Below, piece after piece: positions 54,458-62,376 of a stretch of 64,000 nucleotides of DNA. Source of the stretch: Streptomyces sp. SBT349 (GTDB taxonomy: Bacteria > Actinomycetota > Actinomycetes > Streptomycetales > Streptomycetaceae). Numbering within the stretch: position 1 is the first letter of the stretch; each line of letters opens with the position of its first letter. The stretch covers positions 21,159 to 85,158 of the forward strand of contig NZ_LAVK01000001.1 in NCBI RefSeq assembly GCF_001083795.1, given 5' to 3'. Position numbers and translations under genes: made by a program. The notes under the pieces were generated by a model. It saw only the letters and a program-made list of their open reading frames with translations, did not search any database and was not told the DNA's origin.

Positions 54458-54884
54458 GTCGCCTCTTCTCTAGCTCGACGAGCTGTCGTACCAGGGACAA
54501 CATCCAACCAGGCCGAGAACGTTCCCGCTCGCGGCTTCTCGTTTGGAAAAAATCTTCCGAGATGGGCCGAACGCTGCCGGTTGGCGGCGAATGAGCCGTA
54601 TTGCGGTAGATGTTTCGTGTAAGCGTTGTCTGGTGCTTCTTATTCCGGCTACTTCCGTGTACCCGGCCACGCCTCCTTCGTTCAGGAGGACGTGCCCGGA
54701 GCCTAAATGGTTCATGCCTCGAAGGGAACGTGAGCTTGGCGTCACCCGCCCGAGTTATCGAACGCATGAGCGACTCTCGGCTACCCTGATACTTCTCGGG
54801 TAGCTGCACAACCGCTCTACAGGGCCTCGGTACCCTCTGAGCGGCACTCCGCCACCCGTCAGGATTCAGCGAGGAGCGAACTGC
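54458..54884. other. Non-coding region between the zinc-ribbon gene and parE
   Basis: 427 bases with noticeably lower G+C than the surroundings and no credible frame on either strand. It must contain the divergent promoters of the zinc-ribbon gene and parE; GAGGAGCGAACTGC precedes the parE GTG. No repeat, tRNA or known binding site was recognised. Confidence 0.6.
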
Positions 54885-57002
54885 GTGACCGCCGACACGT
54901 CCGTGCCATCAACCGCACTGCTGACCGGATCAGATCCGGGAGGCAACTACACCGCGCGGCACCTGCTGGTTCTGGAGGGCCTCGAGGCGGTGCGCAAGCG
55001 CCCCGGCATGTACATCGGGTCGACGGACAGCCGCGGGCTGATGCACTGCCTGTGGGAGATCATCGACAACTCCGTGGACGAGGCGCTCGGGGGGCACTGC
55101 GACCGCATCGAGGTGTTCCTGCACGAGGACGGCTCGGTCGAGGTCAGGGACAACGGGCGCGGCATCCCGGTCGACGTGGAGCCCAAGACGGGGCTGTCGG
55201 GCGTGGAGGTCGTCATGACGAAACTGCACGCCGGCGGGAAGTTCGGCGGGGGCTCCTACGCGGCCTCCGGCGGCCTGCACGGCGTGGGCGCCTCCGTGGT
55301 GAACGCGCTCTCAGCCCGTCTGGACGTCGAGGTGGACCGCGGCGGCCGGACGCACACCATCAGCTTCCGGCGCGGCACCCCGGGCATCTTCACCGACTGG
55401 GGTCCGGACGCCCCGTTCGACCCCACCAGCGGCCTGCTCAAGGGGAAGAAGATCCCCAAGACGCGCATCGGCACCCGCGTGCGGTACTGGGCGGACCGGC
55501 AGATCTTCCTGAAGGACGCCAGGCTCTCCCTGGAGAACCTGCACGCCAGGGCCCGCCAGACGGCGTTCCTCGTGCCGGGGCTGACCATCACCGTGCGTGA
55601 CGAGCGGCGGGTGGACGGCGCCGAGCCGACCGAGGAGGTCTTCCGTTTCGACGGGGGCATCAGCGAGTTCTGCGAGTACCTGGCGTCCGACAAGCCGGTC
55701 TGCGACGTGCTGCGGCTGACCGGCCAGGGCTCGTTCAAGGAGACCGTGCCGGTCCTGGACGACCGCGGCCACATGATTCCCACCGAGGTCAAGCGCGACC
55801 TCGAGGTGGACATCGCGATGCGCTGGGGCACCGGGTACGAGACGACGCTGAAGTCGTTCGTCAACATCATCGCCACCCCCAAGGGCGGCACCCACGTGAC
55901 CGGGTTCGAGCGCGCGCTGCGGACCACCGTCAACGACGTGCTGCGCGCCACCAAGCTCCTGCGCGTGGCCGAGGACGACATCATCAAGGACGACGCGCTG
56001 GAGGGCCTCACGGCCGTCGTGACCGTCCGGCTGGCCGAGCCCCAGTTCGAGGGGCAGACCAAGGAGGTGCTCGGCACCTCGGCGGCGGCCAGGATCGTGT
56101 CCACGGTGGTGGCCAAGGAGCTCAAGGAGGTCCTGACCTCGACCAAGCGCGACGCCAAGCAGCAGGTCCGTGCCGTCCTGGACAAGATCGTGGCGGCGGC
56201 GCGCACCCGCATCGCGGCCCGGCAGCACAAGGAGGCCCAGCGCCGCAAGACGGCCCTGGAGTCCTCGTCGCTGCCCGCGAAGCTCGCCGACTGCCGCAGC
56301 GACGAGGTGGACCGCAGCGAGCTGTTCATCGTGGAGGGCGACAGCGCGCTGGGCACGGCCAAGCTCGCCCGGAACTCGGAGTTCCAGGCGCTGCTGCCGA
56401 TCCGAGGCAAGATCCTCAACGTGCAGAAGTCCTCGGTCTCGGACATGCTCAAGAACGCCGAGTGCGGCGCCATCATCCAGGTGATAGGAGCCGGGTCGGG
56501 GAGGACGTTCGACATCGACCAGGCGCGTTACGGCCGGGTGATCTTCCTCGCCGACGCCGATGTCGACGGCGCGCACATCCGCTGCCTGCTGCTGACCCTC
56601 TTCCAGCGCTACATGCGGCCGATGGTCGAGCAGGGGCGGGTGTTCTCGGCCGTGCCGCCGCTGCACCGCATCGAGCTGAGCAACCCCAAGCGCGGCCAGG
56701 ACAAGTACGTGTACACCTACTCCGACCAGGAGCTGCGGGACACGCTGCGGGCCCTGGACCGCAGAAAGGTCCGCCACAAGGAGTCGATCCAGCGCTACAA
56801 GGGCCTGGGCGAGATGGACGCCGACCAGCTCGCGGAGACCACCATGGACCCGCGCAAGCGCACGCTCCGCCGGATCAACATCAGCGATCTGGAGGCGGCG
56901 GAGGAGGCGTTCAGCCTGCTCATGGGGAACGAGGTCGCGCCCCGGCGCGAGTTCATCGCCAGCTCGGCGGCGACGCTGGACCGCTCCCGCATCGACACCT
57001 GA
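54885..57002 (+). CDS. parE: DNA topoisomerase IV subunit B
   Basis: Type IIA topoisomerase ATPase subunit, 705 residues, needed with ParC to decatenate chromosomes. The GHKL ATPase has GMYIGSTDSRGLMHCLWEII, DNSVDEALGGHCD and DNGRGIPVDVEPKTG. The Toprim domain has FIVEGDSALGTAKLARNSEF, LPIRGKILNVQKS and the metal site FLADADVDGAHIRCL. The C-terminal KHKESIQRYKGLGEMDADQL-like region is present. In Streptomyces this locus, downstream of hrdB, encodes the ParE-type paralogue rather than GyrB; parC is not in the window. Confidence 0.92.
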   Translation: MTADTSVPSTALLTGSDPGGNYTARHLLVLEGLEAVRKRPGMYIGSTDSRGLMHCLWEIIDNSVDEALGGHCDRIEVFLHEDGSVEVRDNGRGIPVDVEPKTGLSGVEVVMTKLHAGGKFGGGSYAASGGLHGVGASVVNALSARLDVEVDRGGRTHTISFRRGTPGIFTDWGPDAPFDPTSGLLKGKKIPKTRIGTRVRYWADRQIFLKDARLSLENLHARARQTAFLVPGLTITVRDERRVDGAEPTEEVFRFDGGISEFCEYLASDKPVCDVLRLTGQGSFKETVPVLDDRGHMIPTEVKRDLEVDIAMRWGTGYETTLKSFVNIIATPKGGTHVTGFERALRTTVNDVLRATKLLRVAEDDIIKDDALEGLTAVVTVRLAEPQFEGQTKEVLGTSAAARIVSTVVAKELKEVLTSTKRDAKQQVRAVLDKIVAAARTRIAARQHKEAQRRKTALESSSLPAKLADCRSDEVDRSELFIVEGDSALGTAKLARNSEFQALLPIRGKILNVQKSSVSDMLKNAECGAIIQVIGAGSGRTFDIDQARYGRVIFLADADVDGAHIRCLLLTLFQRYMRPMVEQGRVFSAVPPLHRIELSNPKRGQDKYVYTYSDQELRDTLRALDRRKVRHKESIQRYKGLGEMDADQLAETTMDPRKRTLRRINISDLEAAEEAFSLLMGNEVAPRREFIASSAATLDRSRIDT

Positions 57003-57014
57003 GACCCGGGACGG

Positions 57015-57938
57015 CTACCCCGCCGGCCCGGTCCGCCCGTTCCGCCCGGTCCCCGCGATCCGTTCGACGCTGGCTGCGTTCATCCGGGAGACGGGGCCCG
57101 GGGCCGCGTCGCACGAGGCGGGGGCCCGCTCCCCGGTGGTCTCCTCGGTGACGGCCACCCGCCAGCGGCGGCCGTCGCGGTGGGCGACGGTGACCGTCCA
57201 GGCGGGAGTGGTGCCCGCGGTGACCGCGGTCAGGTCGTCGGCGCCGCTCTCGCCGGTGAGCGCGCGCACCGCGAGCTCGGCGGCCTGCCCCGGGCGGTCC
57301 CAGGTGGAACGGCCGCGGCAGCCGTCGGTGCTCACGCGGCCCTCGGCGAGCGCGGTCACCACCGACTTGACGGCGACCGGCGTCATCCGGCCGTAGGCGT
57401 AGCCGTGCGGCAGGGTGAGGAGGGTGGGGGAGAAGCGGTGGCCGCCGAGATGGGTGATCTCCCAGACGTCGGCGCCCCCCGCCGCGGTGAGCTCGGCGGC
57501 CAGCGGGCGGCCCAGGAGGGCGCAGCACCGGTCGCGGGTGCCGTTGGTGCAGACGAGGGTGAGGGGCGGGCCGGAGTGGGGCTCCCACAGGCCGTCGTGG
57601 TGGCCCGCGCCGAGGCGGGCGAAGTCGAGGGCGGGCAGCGCGAGGGGGTCGGCGTCCGCGGTGGTGCGGATCCAGGCGTTGCCGGGAGCGGTGTGGGCCA
57701 CGAAGACCCGGCGGCCGGCCGGGGCGCGGCCGGGGCGGCGGATGAGGGCGGCCCGCACGCCGGTGGAGTCCGTCGCCGCGGTCAGGGCCCGGCCGACGGC
57801 CCGGTCCAGACGGCTCTCGACCAGGGCCTTGGCGCCCCAGGGCCCCGGCTGCTCGATCAGCAGCCAGGTGGCGGCGAGGGCGGCCGTGCCGGCGAGGGGC
57901 TCGGAGCCCGCGAGGGAAGCGATCGTGCAGACGCTCAC
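57015..57938 (-). CDS. Sucrase/ferredoxin-like (Apd1-type thioredoxin-fold) protein
   Basis: A 307-residue member of the Suc_Fer-like family, related to thioredoxin-like [2Fe-2S] ferredoxins. Family marks: SLAGSEPLAGTAALAATWLL at the N-terminus, RVFVAHTAPGNAWIRTT, LVCTNGTRDRCCALLGRPLA with the paired cysteines, and WEITHLGGHRFSPTLLTLPH then GYAYGR. In Streptomyces such genes are often iron-regulated and may handle siderophore iron release. The GTG start lies 1 nt from an iron box, so an iron-bound repressor would block both transcription and initiation. An extension to 58337 was rejected because it runs through the iron box and the LacI gene. Confidence 0.85.
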   Translation of the reverse strand: MSVCTIASLAGSEPLAGTAALAATWLLIEQPGPWGAKALVESRLDRAVGRALTAATDSTGVRAALIRRPGRAPAGRRVFVAHTAPGNAWIRTTADADPLALPALDFARLGAGHHDGLWEPHSGPPLTLVCTNGTRDRCCALLGRPLAAELTAAGGADVWEITHLGGHRFSPTLLTLPHGYAYGRMTPVAVKSVVTALAEGRVSTDGCRGRSTWDRPGQAAELAVRALTGESGADDLTAVTAGTTPAWTVTVAHRDGRRWRVAVTEETTGERAPASCDAAPGPVSRMNAASVERIAGTGRNGRTGPAG

Positions 57939-57939
57939 A

Positions 57940-57955
57940 TAGGTAAGGCTAACCT
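57940..57955. promoter_or_regulatory. Iron box (DmdR/IdeR type)
   Basis: TAGGTAAGGCTAACCT, matching the core of the DmdR1/IdeR consensus TTAGGTTAGGCTAACCTAA with one internal change. It sits directly before the start of the sucrase/ferredoxin-like gene. Confidence 0.85.
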
Positions 57956-58009
57956 CTGCTTGCGGCGCCGACCCTGCCGTTCCGGTGGTTGACCTATGCA
58001 CGCAATTTG

Positions 58010-58036
58010 CTTGCAGTGCTTGCGTTATTCTTGCGG
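58010..58036 (+). promoter_or_regulatory. CTTGC direct repeats over the lacI-type gene promoter
   Basis: CTTGCAG (58010-58016), CTTGCGT (58019-58025) and CTTGCGG (58030-58036) surround the -10 box TATTCT. CTTGCAG heptamers are, as I recall, the targets of the MalR group in Streptomyces, so this is a likely autoregulatory operator. Confidence 0.55.
58026..58031 (+). promoter_or_regulatory. -10 box of a probable leaderless promoter of the LacI-type gene
   Basis: TATTCT ends 7 nt before the ATG at 58039. Confidence 0.55.
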
Positions 58037-58038
58037 TC

Positions 58039-59058
58039 ATGACGCGACGACTTGCCCAGGTGGCACAGAAGGTGGGCGTGAGCGAGGCCACGGTCAGCCG
58101 GGTCCTCAACGGTAAGCCGGGGGTCTCCGAGGCCACACGGCAGGCCGTGCTCACCGCGCTGGACGTGCTGGGGTACGAGCGGCCGACCCAGCTGCGCGGG
58201 GAGCGCGGCAGGCTCGTCGGCCTGGTCCTTCCCGAGCTCCAGAACCCGATCTTCCCCGCCTTCGCCGAGGTGCTCGGCGGCGTGCTGGCGCAGCGCGGCC
58301 TCGTCCCGGTGCTCTGCACGCAGACGCCGGGCGGCATCCAGGAGACGGACTATGTCGATCTCCTGCTCCAGCAGCAGGTGTCGGGCGTGGTGTTCGCCGG
58401 CGGCCTGTACGCGCAGGCGGACGCCTCCCACGAGCACTACCGGCTGCTCGCCGAGCGCCGGCTGCCCGTGGTGCTGATCAACGCCTCGGTGCCCGGACTC
58501 GGGTTCCCGCAGGTCTCCTGCGACGACGCGGTGGCGGTGGAGCAGGCGTGGCGCCACCTGGTCTCGCTCGGGCACGAGCGGATCGGCCTGGTGCTGGGGC
58601 CGAGCGACCACATCCCCTCCCACCGCAAGCTCGCCGCCGCGAAGGCCGCGGCGCAGGCGAGCGGCGGGGAGCTGCCGGACGAGCGGGTGGCCCGCGCCAT
58701 GTACACGCTTGAGGGAGGTCAGGCGGCCACCTCCACGCTGCTCGACCGCGGCGTGACGGGCGTGATCTGCGCCAGCGACGTGATCGCCCTGGGCGCGGTG
58801 CGGGCGGCCAGGCGGCGCGGGCTCGCGGTGCCCGACGACCTGTCGGTGGTCGGCTTCGACGACTCCTCCCTGATGCCGTGCACCTCTCCTCCGCTGAGCA
58901 CGGTGCGCCAGCCGATCGAGGCGATCGGCCGCGCCGCGGTCGAGGTGCTGGTGGCGCAGTTCGGGGGGAGGGACGTCTCCCGCGACGAACTCCTGTTCGA
59001 ACCTGAGCTCGTCGTGCGCGAGTCCACCGGCCCCGCTCCCCGCAGGGGCGGCGCGTAG
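58039..59058 (+). CDS. LacI family transcriptional repressor (MalR-like)
   Basis: Sugar-responsive repressor, 339 residues. The LacI helix-turn-helix is at the extreme N-terminus (RRLAQVAQKVGVSEATVSRV then LNGKPGVSEATRQAV). A hinge and a periplasmic-binding-protein-like effector domain follow (LVGLVLPELQNPIFPAFAEV, VSGVVFAGGLYAQADASH, RHLVSLGHERIGLVLGPSDH, DLSVVGFDDSSLMPCTSPPL). It is on the same strand as the sugar ABC operon, 99 nt upstream of the binding protein, and probably represses both. CTTGC repeats overlap its promoter and TTGCAA lies at 59070-59075. Confidence 0.92.
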   Translation: MTRRLAQVAQKVGVSEATVSRVLNGKPGVSEATRQAVLTALDVLGYERPTQLRGERGRLVGLVLPELQNPIFPAFAEVLGGVLAQRGLVPVLCTQTPGGIQETDYVDLLLQQQVSGVVFAGGLYAQADASHEHYRLLAERRLPVVLINASVPGLGFPQVSCDDAVAVEQAWRHLVSLGHERIGLVLGPSDHIPSHRKLAAAKAAAQASGGELPDERVARAMYTLEGGQAATSTLLDRGVTGVICASDVIALGAVRAARRRGLAVPDDLSVVGFDDSSLMPCTSPPLSTVRQPIEAIGRAAVEVLVAQFGGRDVSRDELLFEPELVVRESTGPAPRRGGA

Positions 59059-59069
59059 CAGTCAACTTT

Positions 59070-59092
59070 TTGCAACTTCTGCTCAGTATATT
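59070..59092 (+). promoter_or_regulatory. Putative operator and -10 box for the sugar ABC operon
   Basis: TTGCAA at 59070-59075 precedes a TATATT -10-like box at 59087-59092, about 65 nt before the binding-protein start. TTGCAA resembles LacI/MalR half-sites. Confidence 0.35.
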
Positions 59093-59157
59093 GCGCGCTG
59101 CTGGCATCGGTGGTTGAGTGTGCGCACTTCCCGGCCATGCTCACAAAGGGGTCACCG

Positions 59158-60525
59158 ATGTCACCCAGCGCCTACCGGCATGCGCGGACCGCTGTCGCGA
59201 CCGCCGCCGTCCTCGCCGTCACGTTGTCCGCCTGCTCCTCGGACGACGAGGGCGGAAGTGAGGACGGCAGAGTCGAACTGAATATCAACGGGATGCCACC
59301 GAACACCGACGCGCTGGAGCTCGAGGTGTTCAACACGGAGGTGGCGTTGTTCGAGGAGGCGCACCCGGAGATCGACATCGTCCCGCACGAGGGCTTCATG
59401 GAGCCGGAGACGTTCAACACCAGGATCGCCGGTGGCGAACTGGAGGACGTCTTCTATGTCTACTTCACGGACCCGGCCCGCCTGATCGAGCAGGGCTACG
59501 CCGCCGACATCACCGACTTCCTGTCCGCCCACCCCGAGTTCGAGGAGATACGCCCCGAACTGCACGAGGTGTTCCAGGACGCGGAGGGCCGCCAGTTCGG
59601 CATCCCGACCGCCAACTACTCGATGGGGCTGCTCTACAACCGCGATCTGTTCGAGGAGGCCGGGCTCGACCCCGACACCCCGCCCACCACCTGGGAAGAG
59701 GTGCGCGAGGCATCGGACGCGATCGCCGGGCTGGGCGGCGGCGTGGTCGGCTATGGCGAGTGCACCACGGAGAACACCGGCGGCTGGCACCTGACCAGCG
59801 AGATCTACTCCAAGGGCGGCCAGGTCGCCGAGCAGGACGGCGAGGAGTGGCAGGCGGCGTTCAACACCCCCGAGACGGTGGAGCTGCTGGAGAACCTCCA
59901 GGCCATGCGCTGGGAGGACGACTCCATGGGCAGCGAGCAGCTGCGCACCTGCGAGGACCTGATGATCCAGATGGGTGCGGGCCAGCTCGGCATGTATGTG
60001 GCGGCGCCCGACAACATCCCCACGATCGTCCGTCAGTACGAGGGGACCTACGAGAACCTGGGCCTGGCCTCCATCCCCGACGGCCAGGGCACGCTGATCG
60101 GCGGCGAGGGCTACATGATCAACGCCAACGCCTCCGACGAGCAGATCGAGGCCGCCCTCACCTGGCTCCAGTGGCGCTTCGTCAACGCCGACGAGATCGA
60201 GCGGCGCATCCAGGACTACCTGGGGAAGGACCTCCCCGTCGGCCTGCCGATGCCCCCCACCCCCGACATCTGGGCGGACGGCGCCACCCGTGAGGCCGTC
60301 GAGGCCCTGAAGGCCGAGCACGCCAACGTCCCGGTGGGCAATGTCCAGCCGTTCATGGACGGCGCCACCTCGATCCCGGGCCGGATCGAGCCGCCCCGGG
60401 CCCAGGAGGTCTACGCCCTGCTGGACAACGTCGTGCAGGGGGTGCTGACCGAGCAGGACGCCGACATCCAGGGGCTGCTCGACCAGGCCGAGGACGCCGT
60501 CAACCGGATGTACGGCACGGCCTGA
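59158..60525 (+). CDS. Sugar ABC transporter binding lipoprotein (MalE-like)
   Basis: Extracellular solute-binding protein family 1, 455 residues, ATG at 59158 after AAAGGGG. The signal peptide ends in VTLSAC, a good lipobox. The mature protein has an acidic Ser/Asp-rich linker, then NTEVALFEEAHPEIDIVPHE, LYNRDLFEEAGLDPDTPPTT and WEEVREA, GQGTLIGGEGYMINANAS and ALTWLQWRFVN, all typical of CUT1 sugar-binding proteins. Given the GH13 enzyme at the end of the operon the ligand is probably a maltose-like or other alpha-glucoside. Confidence 0.92.
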   Translation: MSPSAYRHARTAVATAAVLAVTLSACSSDDEGGSEDGRVELNINGMPPNTDALELEVFNTEVALFEEAHPEIDIVPHEGFMEPETFNTRIAGGELEDVFYVYFTDPARLIEQGYAADITDFLSAHPEFEEIRPELHEVFQDAEGRQFGIPTANYSMGLLYNRDLFEEAGLDPDTPPTTWEEVREASDAIAGLGGGVVGYGECTTENTGGWHLTSEIYSKGGQVAEQDGEEWQAAFNTPETVELLENLQAMRWEDDSMGSEQLRTCEDLMIQMGAGQLGMYVAAPDNIPTIVRQYEGTYENLGLASIPDGQGTLIGGEGYMINANASDEQIEAALTWLQWRFVNADEIERRIQDYLGKDLPVGLPMPPTPDIWADGATREAVEALKAEHANVPVGNVQPFMDGATSIPGRIEPPRAQEVYALLDNVVQGVLTEQDADIQGLLDQAEDAVNRMYGTA

Positions 60526-60526
60526 C

Positions 60527-61459
60527 ATGACCGCGCCCGCTTCCGTGACCAAGCGTCACGGGCCCGACAGCCGGCGCCGCGGCCCTCAGCGGCGGCGCCG
60601 GCTCGCGGAGAACGCCACCGCGTACGGCTTCCTGTGCGCCGCCCTCATCGTCTTCGCGCTCTTCGCCTGGTACCCGGTCATCCGCAGTGTGATCCTCAGC
60701 TTCCAGGAGGTGAACTTCGTCCGCGGGTCCAGCTGGGTCGGCCTGGAGAATTTCCAGTACGTCTTCGAGGACCCGCTGTTCGCCACCGCCTGGCGCAACA
60801 GCGCGCTGTTCACCCTCTACGCGCTGGTGCTCGGCTTCGGTGTCCCGTTCGTCACCGCCGTGCTCATCAACGAATTCCGGCATGCCCGCGCCTATTTCCG
60901 CGTTCTCGTCTACCTCCCGGTGATGCTCCCGCCGGTGGTCGTGGCGCTGATGTGGCGCTGGTTCTATCTGCCGGAGGGCGGGCTCATCAACGAGGTCCTC
61001 GGCGCCGCCCACCTGCCGACCTCCGAGTGGCTCAACTCCTCGGACACCTCGCTGATCGCGCTGGTGATCGTCTCCACCTGGGCCAATATGGGCACCGCCA
61101 CACTCATCTATCTGGCGGCCCTCCAGACCATCCCCGGTGAGCTGTACGAATCCGCGGAGCTCGACGGGGCGAACGTGTGGCGGAGGCTGTGGCATGTGAC
61201 CGTCCCGCAGACGCGCTTCGTGATCCTGATGCTGCTGCTGTTGCAGATCGTGGCGACGATGCAGGTGTTCACCGAGCCCTTCGTCATGACCGGTGGCGGT
61301 CCGCAGGATTCCACGGTCACGGTGATGCTCCTGGTCTACCGCTATGCGTTCGTCTACAACAATTTCGGCGCGGCAAGCGCGATGAGCCTGCTCCTTCTTC
61401 TCGTGCTCGCCGTCTTCTCCGCCGCCTATCTGCGGGTCACCCGCAGCCAGCAGAGCTGA
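60527..61459 (+). CDS. Sugar ABC transporter permease (MalF-like)
   Basis: CUT1 permease, 310 residues, starting 1 nt after the binding-protein stop. A basic N-terminus precedes six helices (GFLCAALIVFALFAWYPVI, ALFTLYALVLGFGVPFVTAV, YLPVMLPPVVVALMWRWFY). The EAA motif ELYESAELDGANVWRRLWHV is followed by TVPQTRFV, the contact for the shared ATPase. It pairs with the next gene's product. Confidence 0.94.
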   Translation: MTAPASVTKRHGPDSRRRGPQRRRRLAENATAYGFLCAALIVFALFAWYPVIRSVILSFQEVNFVRGSSWVGLENFQYVFEDPLFATAWRNSALFTLYALVLGFGVPFVTAVLINEFRHARAYFRVLVYLPVMLPPVVVALMWRWFYLPEGGLINEVLGAAHLPTSEWLNSSDTSLIALVIVSTWANMGTATLIYLAALQTIPGELYESAELDGANVWRRLWHVTVPQTRFVILMLLLLQIVATMQVFTEPFVMTGGGPQDSTVTVMLLVYRYAFVYNNFGAASAMSLLLLLVLAVFSAAYLRVTRSQQS

Positions 61460-61471
61460 GAGGAGATCCTG

Positions 61472-62341
61472 GTGCGTACCCTGGTTCGCCCCGCGGTTCT
61501 GAAGACACCGCGCGGCCGGCTCGTGTACTGGTCCATGCTGGCCGTCGCGCTGCTGGCGTTCACCGTGGCCTTCGTCATCCCGCTGTACTGGATGACGACG
61601 GGCGGCATGAAGAGCTCCCCCGAGCTGGCCCGCACTCCACCCACCTACATTCCGGAGGAGTGGCATCCGGGCAATTACACCGACGCCTGGGACGAGCTGG
61701 ACCTGGCCAAGTACTTCGGCAACACCCTGGTCCTGATCGGCGGCGCCTGGCTCCTCAGCCTCGCCATCCAGCTGCCCGCGGCCTACGCCCTGTCCAAGCT
61801 CAGGCCCCGCTTCGGGAACCTCATTCTCGGGCTGATGCTCGTCACCCTGATGGTGCCCGCCACGGTGCTGCTGATCCCGACCTATCTCACCGTCTCGGAC
61901 GTGCCGCTGCTCGGAATCAACCTGATCAACGAACCGGCCGCGGTATGGCTGCCGGCGGCGGCCAACGCGTTCAACATCTACGTCCTGAAGAATTTCTTCG
62001 ACCAGATACCCGACGATCTCCTGGACGCCGCCAGAATCGACGGCGCGGGGCCGTTGACCGCCATGTGGCGCATCACGCTGCCCCTGTCCCGGCCCATCAT
62101 CGCCGTGGTGTCGATCCTCTCGATCACCGCACTCTGGCGCGATTTCCTGTGGCCGCTCGTTGTTCTCCCGGATCCGGCCAAGCAGCCCATCACCGTCTAT
62201 CTCCAGCGGATCGCCGACACGACCTCGCTCAACCTGCTGATCGCGGGTCTGGTCCTGGCCAGCATTCCGCTGGTGGTGATCTTCCTGATATTCCAGCGCC
62301 ATATTCTCGCCGGCCTCACCGCGGGCAGCCTCAAAGGCTGA
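61472..62341 (+). CDS. Sugar ABC transporter permease (MalG-like)
   Basis: Second CUT1 permease, 289 residues, from a GTG 12 nt after the previous stop. Membrane helices include WSMLAVALLAFTVAFVIPLY and NLILGLMLVTLMVPATVLLI. The EAA loop is DDLLDAARIDGAGPLTAMWR then ITLPLSRP. No ATPase is encoded in the operon; Streptomyces sugar importers usually share the multitask ATPase MsiK encoded elsewhere, which is the likely partner here. Confidence 0.94.
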   Translation: MRTLVRPAVLKTPRGRLVYWSMLAVALLAFTVAFVIPLYWMTTGGMKSSPELARTPPTYIPEEWHPGNYTDAWDELDLAKYFGNTLVLIGGAWLLSLAIQLPAAYALSKLRPRFGNLILGLMLVTLMVPATVLLIPTYLTVSDVPLLGINLINEPAAVWLPAAANAFNIYVLKNFFDQIPDDLLDAARIDGAGPLTAMWRITLPLSRPIIAVVSILSITALWRDFLWPLVVLPDPAKQPITVYLQRIADTTSLNLLIAGLVLASIPLVVIFLIFQRHILAGLTAGSLKG

Positions 62342-62376
62342 TCACCCCACAGCCCTGTTCACCGAAAGGACGGCCC

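Noticed and set aside
54543..54803. Plus-strand frame in the region before parE
   Set aside because: Codon usage is unlike that of the neighbours and it has no recognisable domain; the region is lower in G+C and looks regulatory.
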